64,000 bases of DNA from Timema cristinae (taxonomy: Eukaryota > Arthropoda > Insecta > Phasmatodea > Timematidae). Below, piece by piece: positions 57,446 to 64,000 of this stretch. How positions within the stretch are numbered: position 1 is the first letter of the stretch; each line of letters starts with the position of its first letter. A program made the position numbers and the translations under genes. Location of the stretch: assembly GCA_039000515.1 (NCBI GenBank), contig JBCFYV010000489.1, forward strand, positions 1 through 64,000. Direction: 5' to 3'. A model generated the notes under the pieces. That model was not told the origin of the DNA. It saw only the letters and a program-made list of their open reading frames with translations, and searched no databases.

Positions 57446-60400
57446 AAATATTTAAAGGGGGAAAAGCAGAAAAAAATTAAAATAGTAAAAACAAAGGGCA
57501 GCGGGAAAGGGGGTTTTATATGTTTTTTGGGGGTAAGCCCCCCCCTCCCAAAGGGAAAAAAAGAGAAGGCCCCTTTTGAAGGGGTAAGGAAGTTTTTTTA
57601 TGGAGCATACTTCGGGGCCCCAATATTTTAAGTTTTTGCACCCCCGGAAATTTGGGGAACCCTTTGGAAAAAAAAAAGAAAAAAAGGGGGGAAAGGGGAA
57701 AAGCCCCATGGGAATAAAGGGTTTTTAAAACCCCCCCCCCTGTTAGCTGCCCCCCAAGGAAACCCCCAAAAGGGGGACTAAAAAAATAAAGATTTTTAAG
57801 GGACCCCAAGAGAGGGGGTTTTTGGAAGGGGAAAATTCATGAGTAGTTGAGGAAAAAAAAGGCTGAGAGGGTTTTTGGGACCCCGTAAATGAGGGTTAAA
57901 AAGGGGGAGAGGGATTAAAAGACGATCAATGTACATGAGAAATTTAGGGGGATTTTTGCGAAAAAGAGACCAAGGAAAAAATGGGGGAAAAAAAAATTAA
58001 AACAGCAATTGGGGGAAAAATTGGGGAAAAAGGAGTAGAAGAAAAAAGTGGGAAGGAGGGAAAGAAAATGGGGGGGAAAGGGGGAAGAGGGAGGTTTTGG
58101 GGGGAGGCCCAAAATTTTTTAATTTAAATGGCCCATGGCCAAATTCGGGTAAAAAAATTCATGGGGATGATGTTTGTTGATGAGGGTTTTTTTGTTTTTG
58201 TGGTTTTTGTTGAAAACACTAGGGGCCCGATTTTGAAGGGCTACCAGAACCCCCAAAGGTTTCCCAAATCCCACAAAACCTTTTTAAAATTGGTTAAACT
58301 TGAGTCCCAAAGGGGAAAAGGGGTTAAATTTTTTTTAAATAAATTTCTCCCCCCCAAGGGTTTTTGTTAAAAATCTATTTTTTTACTTTTTTTGGTTATT
58401 TCCACCCCCCCCCCCCCCCCCCTTTGATTTAAATAAAGGGTAAAATTTAAAATATTTAAAATTGGGAAAAGAAAAAAAAGGGAAATGTGTGGGGGTTAAA
58501 CATTTTTGGAGGAAAAAAAAAAAAATTTAAAATAAAAAAGGTTTTTAAGGGTACAATGGTTTAATGCTTTCAAAAGGGTTTTCGAAAACCCTTTCCCAAA
58601 GGAAAAATTCCAAAAGCCCCTTTTTAAAAAAAACCCAACAAACCGATTTTATGTGTTACTTTTTAAAAAACTTAATTTCCTTGTTTTTGGAAAAAATAAA
58701 AATTTTCCCCAAGGGAAAATTGGGGGAAAATATTGGTAAATCTTGTTGTTTGGGGGCCTTCCCCCTTTTAGGGTTTTGGCAGGGTTCCTGGGGGTTTCCC
58801 TTTTTGACCTTCCCAACCTCCCCTGAAATTTACAAAAAAAAAAAACCCCCTTTTTTTGGGAAGGGAAAAACTTATATATAAATTTAAAATAAAAAATATT
58901 ACAAAGTACAAAAAAATTTAATAAAGTTTTGAATAAATGAGTAAAAAATAAAATTTTTTTGGTTTTTGGTTTAAATTGTTTAAAATTTTAAAAAAAAAAA
59001 AAGGTATTGTATAAGAAAATTTTTGTAAAGGGTTTTTTAGATATTTCTGTTTTATTTCATCCCAAAAATTTTTTTTTTTCCCCCCCCCCCCCCCCTTTTC
59101 ATTATTTTTTCTCAGACCCCCCACAATTTAATTTTTTTTCTTTGCCCCAACCCCCAAAAAGGGTTATTCAAATGGCCATGGAATGTTATTTTTTCCATTC
59201 CCCCAAAAAATATCTTTTTCCCCCCTTTTCCCCATTTAAGGCGCTGAAATTTTAGAGGGGTTATGGGTCAGTTTTAAATTTAAAATTATATAAGTAGGAA
59301 GAGTTTTTTATTTTGAAAAAAGAAATATGTTTTTTTGTGGAGAAGTACAAGTTTGTAAATTGAGGGATTTTTTCCTGGAAAGGGGTTTATTTCAAAGACA
59401 CCTTTATAAGGAAATTTTAAATAGGAACCGGGGGTTCTATTTTATTAAAACCCCACCTGGGAAAAATTTTGTATTAAAAAAAAAATTTCCCAAAAATTTG
59501 AAAACCCTAAGCCCATTAAAACTTTAATTTTTTCCTCTCAAATAAATTTATTTGTTTAAATTTAATAAAAAAATATACCCCCCAAATTTAGGGTCAACTT
59601 TTTAGTTACTTTTTTATTAGTTTTTAAGGGACATTTTTTGAATTGTTTGGGTTTTTTTTAAAATTTTAGACCTCTAAATTTTTTTAAGATTCGACAAAAA
59701 GGGGTTTTTTAAATTAAAAGATTTTTTTTTAATTTTTGGGTTTAAAAACCCATCTTTTTAAGGAAAATTTTGGGGGCAATTTTTTACAGAAATTTTTAAA
59801 TTTAAAAGGGGTTCCCTTGAATATTAAATTTTGCCCCGGGCCCAAAATTTAAGGGTGTTAAAACCCCAAAACCCAAACTGCACGTTTAGTTTTTTTGAAC
59901 CAAAAGTAATAAAAAAAATATCTTTTACACTTACACTCAGAACACTTGCAAATTACAGTTAAATTGTGTTCAAGGTGGGTTTTGGGGCTTTCCCCGTTGG
60001 GAAAACCCCAAAGGGGTGCGGCAAGCGTTTAAAACCGTTGCATACAAATTTGGCACCCCGCACTACCCCGGTAAAAAATTTTGCAAGCCCCCTTTCTGTG
60101 ATGTGGGAAAACCGTTAATGATGCCCCCTGGGAACATTTTTCCTTTTCCCTAGAGGGGCCCGGGGTTTTGTTGTTTACTATTAATTTTTAAGGTATGTTT
60201 GCTGCGTGCTCCAAATTTTGGGGAAAGTCCCGTAAAACCCGGGGCCTAACTCCTATGAAAACCCTTTTTGTACACGAAAGATTTTGCAGTTTAGGCTTTT
60301 TGAGTTTCCCAAAACTTTCCGTATTGTGCTCTTCCTATGCCTTTCTGGGTATAATAAAGGTTTATGTTTTGGGTTAAACTTATTTTTTTTTTATTCTGAG

Positions 60401-61029
60401 TTTTTTAAAATCAAGATTGAAAATAATTAGAGGGGTTTTCAAATGTCTAAAAACAAATTATCGGGTTAAGGGGGTAAAAATTTTTTTGTATGATGTCAAC
60501 TTGTAGCACAGATGCAAAATTATTTGTAAAGGAATATAAGCAAATTATTAAGATATTGGGGGAATAATAAAAATTTATGGAATATGCCAGAAACATTTAA
60601 CGGGGTTTTTAAAAGGGGCCCAATACATGGTTGTTGCACAATTTATTAAAACCACTTTAAAAAAATTTATATATTTCAGTAATAAAATAGGCCGCTATTT
60701 TTTGAAAAAAAAAGTTACAATCTTGAAAAACAGCTGTAAAAATAGTAAAATTCTATAAAAATTTTATAGCAAAAAAAATGTTTTGTAAATTACAAAATAC
60801 CCTTTAAACGTTGGTATTATAAGGGGGGATTTTATCAATAAGAATTTAAAAAAAAAATTTTTATTGGATGGGGAAATGAAAACCCAAAATGCTCTTTTTT
60901 CCCCAAAACATAAAAAAATTCCCAATTTTAAAGTTTTTTTAAAATTTTAAAACTTTGTTTATGTAAAATCAGCCATTTTGTAAAAAAAATTTTTAAAATG
61001 AAAATGCCCAGTTAATTAAAATTGCTCAA

Positions 61030-61365
61030 TTGGACATGATTTTTCCCCCCCCTTTTGATTGGGGTTTGACAGAGGCGGATTGGTGCATCACTAGAAGGTG
61101 TTTTTTTTGGTTTTTTGCTGCAAAATTTCCCAAAAGGTTTCCCCCTAGGCTGTTTAAAGGGTTTGATTTAGAAGCGGTCCCAAGTTTTTTTTGCTCGGGA
61201 AGGAAGGAAAACAATACCCTTTGGCATTGTTGATACCCGATCTTTCTGCTTGGCTGGTGCATTTGCTGTTGGTTTTGCTGAACAAGTGTGTTGATTGTGG
61301 TTGTGATGCTGTTGTTTATGAAATTTGCTGCTGAAGATGTTTTTGATTTTGATATTCATTGGATG
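61030..61365 (-). CDS. candidate exon, Gln/His-rich (tentative)
   Basis: Within the distorted block this patch has higher complexity. Its minus strand is open in two overlapping frames (61359-61168 and 61262-61026), including HKQQHHNHNQHTCSAKPTAN and, in another frame, TLVQQNQQQMHQPSRK. An acceptor-like CATCTTCAG lies at about 61334-61342. It is on the same strand as the 4E-T exon, and Gln/His-rich text is common in 4E-T, but homopolymer errors make the true frame unreadable and no family motif is visible. It may be unrelated. Confidence 0.28.
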
Positions 61366-64000
61366 AATAGGGTAGGTTACAGTTGCCTTTCAAAATGGGC
61401 TCAACCTATAAAAAAAGGGAAAAAAACCCACAAAAACACACACACATGCATAATTTTTTAGTAAAATTTGTTAATTAAAAAAAATGTATGTCTTACCAAC
61501 TGCCCCGGTTATACGTTTTTACATGTTAAAGGAAGGGAATTAATGGTTTTAATAGTAGGGATCTGCAAAAAAGGGTAACTCATATTCTGGGCTTCAAAGC
61601 TGAGTCGTCGCTTAAGTTGAGATCAAGATCAAAAGTTTTGTAGGCTCTGATTTTTGAGTTTCCCATTTTGCTTTTCTTAATAATCAATTTTTAAAACACA
61701 ATTTTAAGCAAATTCTTTTTAAATTGAAATTTAATATAAACTTTCCCCACTTATAAATCTTTCGGTTTTAACAAAATTGTTAAAAAATTAATTTAAATTT
61801 TCAAAATTTTTTAACGTAATAGAGATTTAAAACCACTTTTGACTGGTAAATTTATTCAATATTGTCGCCCCATTTTGAATTATACTTGATTTTTTTTTTG
61901 TTTACTTGTTTTTAAAAACGACAAAAGCAATAAAAAAAAAAAGTTACTAAATAATTAAATAAATTTTTTTTCCCCCTATTTTTACCGGATCTCTTTCTTA
62001 AAAAAATTTAATTTTTTTAAAAATTTAAAAAATTTGAAAGTTTAAAAAATTTTTTATTATATTAAGGTTTTCAAACTTAAAAATTTTTAAAAAAACTCAT
62101 ATTAATTAATACGTTTACCCTATTTAAACTAGCTCTATTTTAGAAACTATTTAGTTATAGAATTATTTTGGGTTTAAACCCTTGTTTAAAATAAATTGGT
62201 TTCTTATTTTTTGGGAAATTTAACTTATTTTACCAAACTTACCACTTTAAATTTTTAAAGGCCCCCCATTTACTATTTTGGTTGTTAGAAATATTATTTT
62301 AGTCATTTTATTTTTTTTTTTAAAGTTTTCAATCAATTTTTATAAGCTTTAAAAATAAAATTTAAAAGTAGTTTTCTTAATAAAATAATGTCTAATAAAG
62401 GGGCCCGTACAAGCAAAATGTCCCAAATCGCATAGAGGAATGGAAAGGGAAAAGAGAAGACATAATCTGCACGATTACACTAGGGAATTTAATTTAAAAA
62501 AAAAGAAAAAAACTTCAAATTTCTGTGTTTATGATTCCCCCTTAGGTTTTCTTATAGGATAAATTAAGCCAAATTGGGAAAAATAATTTTTGGGGAAATA
62601 TTGGTAATTTTTAAAAAATTTTAAATTTTTTTAACTTTTTATCCCGACAGTCTAGAAACACACTTTAAAAATTTGAGATTTTTGATTTTTAAAGACCAGT
62701 CCTCTTTCTACTTCTTTCTAAAAAAATTTGGTTGTGTTCAAAAATTTGGGGAAAAATTTAAGAAGGGAATTTTTGGAAAAGAGATACAAGTGTTGAACAT
62801 GCATACAAGAAATATGTAACCCTAATTGAACATAATTTTAAAGGGAAAAATCTCCAAAAAATATTCCTCCCATTTGGTGATCCACAAAACTTGTACCTAA
62901 AAAAATAATATATTTTTAGGGAAGTACCCAAAAGTGCTACAAGGGGTAGCAAAATGTAAGCATTTTTTTGCTATTCGGGGGGTGAAATGTAAAAAAGCGC
63001 CAGACTTGAACGTTTATAAGCGAAATCAATTTAAGCTAAAAAGATTTATTAAGGTTTGAGGAGTACTTCAGCATTAGACCCCACTTGCTGAGGGCGGGGG
63101 GGGGGTACAAGCCGAATGGAAAGTATTTAAAAAAAAAAAGCTAATAAGATTAGAGTGCATGCCCACAAGTCCCTTTGGGGCTGGCACAATGGCCCCGGGA
63201 CATGGGGCCCAAAATCACACTGTTTTTAAAAAAAAAAATGCTTTAGGCCTTCTATCATTTATTCTTTTCATTAGGTTCATTTACTAAGGGGAAAATTTAC
63301 ATCGGAATGGGTTTTGAAGAAAAATAACCCAAAATAAATATAACAAACTAATTGGGTTTTAATTTTAAATATTTTTCTCAATGAAACTTATTTTTAAATT
63401 TTGTTTTGATTTTAAAAGTTTTTTTCAATTTTTTTTAAAAATTGTATTAAATGATGAAGCTAGATGCTTAAAACATTTTAAACAAAACACAAAGTTTTGG
63501 GATTTTTTATAGATTTAAACTTGATATTTTTTGAATGTGTGAAAATTTCAATACAATTGTTTAAATTACTTTCTAATCCATTAAGAAATTGAATACACAA
63601 AAATTTTTAAAATTTTTTAAGAAAGGCAGTTTGTTTTTAAATAATTTATTTTTTATCCTAGAGTGAAAAGTTTTTAAATTAATGGCGGGTTTTTAGTGCT
63701 GGCCTTTCATGTGGGTTTTCCCATATTTTTTTAAACATCATTTGGTTTAAAGCGCTCTGCACGTACATTTTTTCCCATGGATATACCCTATTTTAAATTT
63801 TCTTGTGGGCTGTTATTTTAAATGATGTTTTGACAAAATTATTTTTTTTTTCATCGATTACTGTTTCTGGGACTATAGCCGGGGTTTCAGTTTTTTTATT
63901 CAAGCTTTAATTTTTTCCCCCTTAATTTTTTTGCTAAGCATGTAATGCTTTTTAAAACCCCATTTTTTAAACCCCAAAAAAAAAACCCCCGGGCCCCATC

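Larger units (their letters stand above)
55680..64000. other. second homopolymer-distorted block
   Basis: From about 55.68 kb to the edge, homopolymer runs dominate as in 8.3-26.7 kb. Open frames here are Lys/Gly/Phe/Pro-rich and reflect runs of A, G, T or C. Apart from the patch at 61.03-61.37 kb nothing resembles a gene. A hAT-end-like pair of words (TTTTCGTGACTTTTGGGCC and AAACCCTGTAGG, 56235-56273) may be a damaged transposon end. Confidence 0.6.

Noticed and set aside
56595..57446. Lys/Gly-rich open frames
   Set aside because: Entirely a product of A and G runs in the distorted tract.

Overview
The window is eukaryotic and most probably comes from an arthropod, likely an insect. It is AT-rich, has no operons or dense coding, and is dominated by animal-type transposable elements: BEL/Pao LTR retrotransposon, hAT, Tigger/pogo and mariner DNA transposons, a LINE, and two tRNA-headed SINE families. 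The only host-gene exon I recognise is the last coding exon of a 4E-T (EIF4ENIF1) homologue at 44302-44510 on the minus strand. Two further minus-strand stretches (47949-48105 and 61030-61365) could be upstream exons of the same gene, but this is weakly supported.

Layout. 1-8.3 kb: a (CA)n tract, a decayed Tigger/jerky-like transposase, four SINE-B copies, and an A-rich stretch carrying two motifs that resemble a hammerhead-ribozyme core. 8.3-26.7 kb: sequence with abnormally long and frequent homopolymer runs, in which recognisable repeats look corrupted; I read this as mostly poor consensus, with a 33-bp minisatellite, a third hammerhead-like motif and a 0.9-kb pyrimidine-rich tract. 26.7-32.8 kb: normal-looking sequence with SINEs, a 1-kb inverted-repeat transposon, a diverged tandem duplication and a decayed coding remnant. 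32.8-39.9 kb: one structurally complete BEL/Pao element with two LTRs and a 5-bp target duplication, its ORFs broken, and a SINE inserted into its pol region. 40-44.5 kb: a foldback element and two MITEs beside the 4E-T exon. 45.1-54.3 kb: a dense transposon nest (hAT-like pair of termini enclosing a Tigger-like element that itself holds a MITE, a full SINE and a 48-bp SINE tail; then a 3.3-kb hAT with a broken transposase lying inside a LINE relic that also carries a SINE; then two mariner fragments head to head). 55.7-64 kb: a second homopolymer-distorted block, extreme at 56.6-57.4 kb.

How parts relate. The two SINE families have different tRNA-like heads but the same 3' tail, which points to a common LINE partner. 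A 48-bp insertion consisting only of that tail, with its own 11-bp target duplication, supports this. Target duplications and nesting give a relative order: the LINE relic predates its hAT and SINE insertions, and the BEL element predates the SINE inside it.

I found no convincing new gene system. The most interesting signals are the tail-only SINE insertion, the hammerhead-like motifs, the foldback element, and the TE nest around the 4E-T gene. Many interruptions in coding relics may be real decay or consensus error; the sequence alone does not separate the two.
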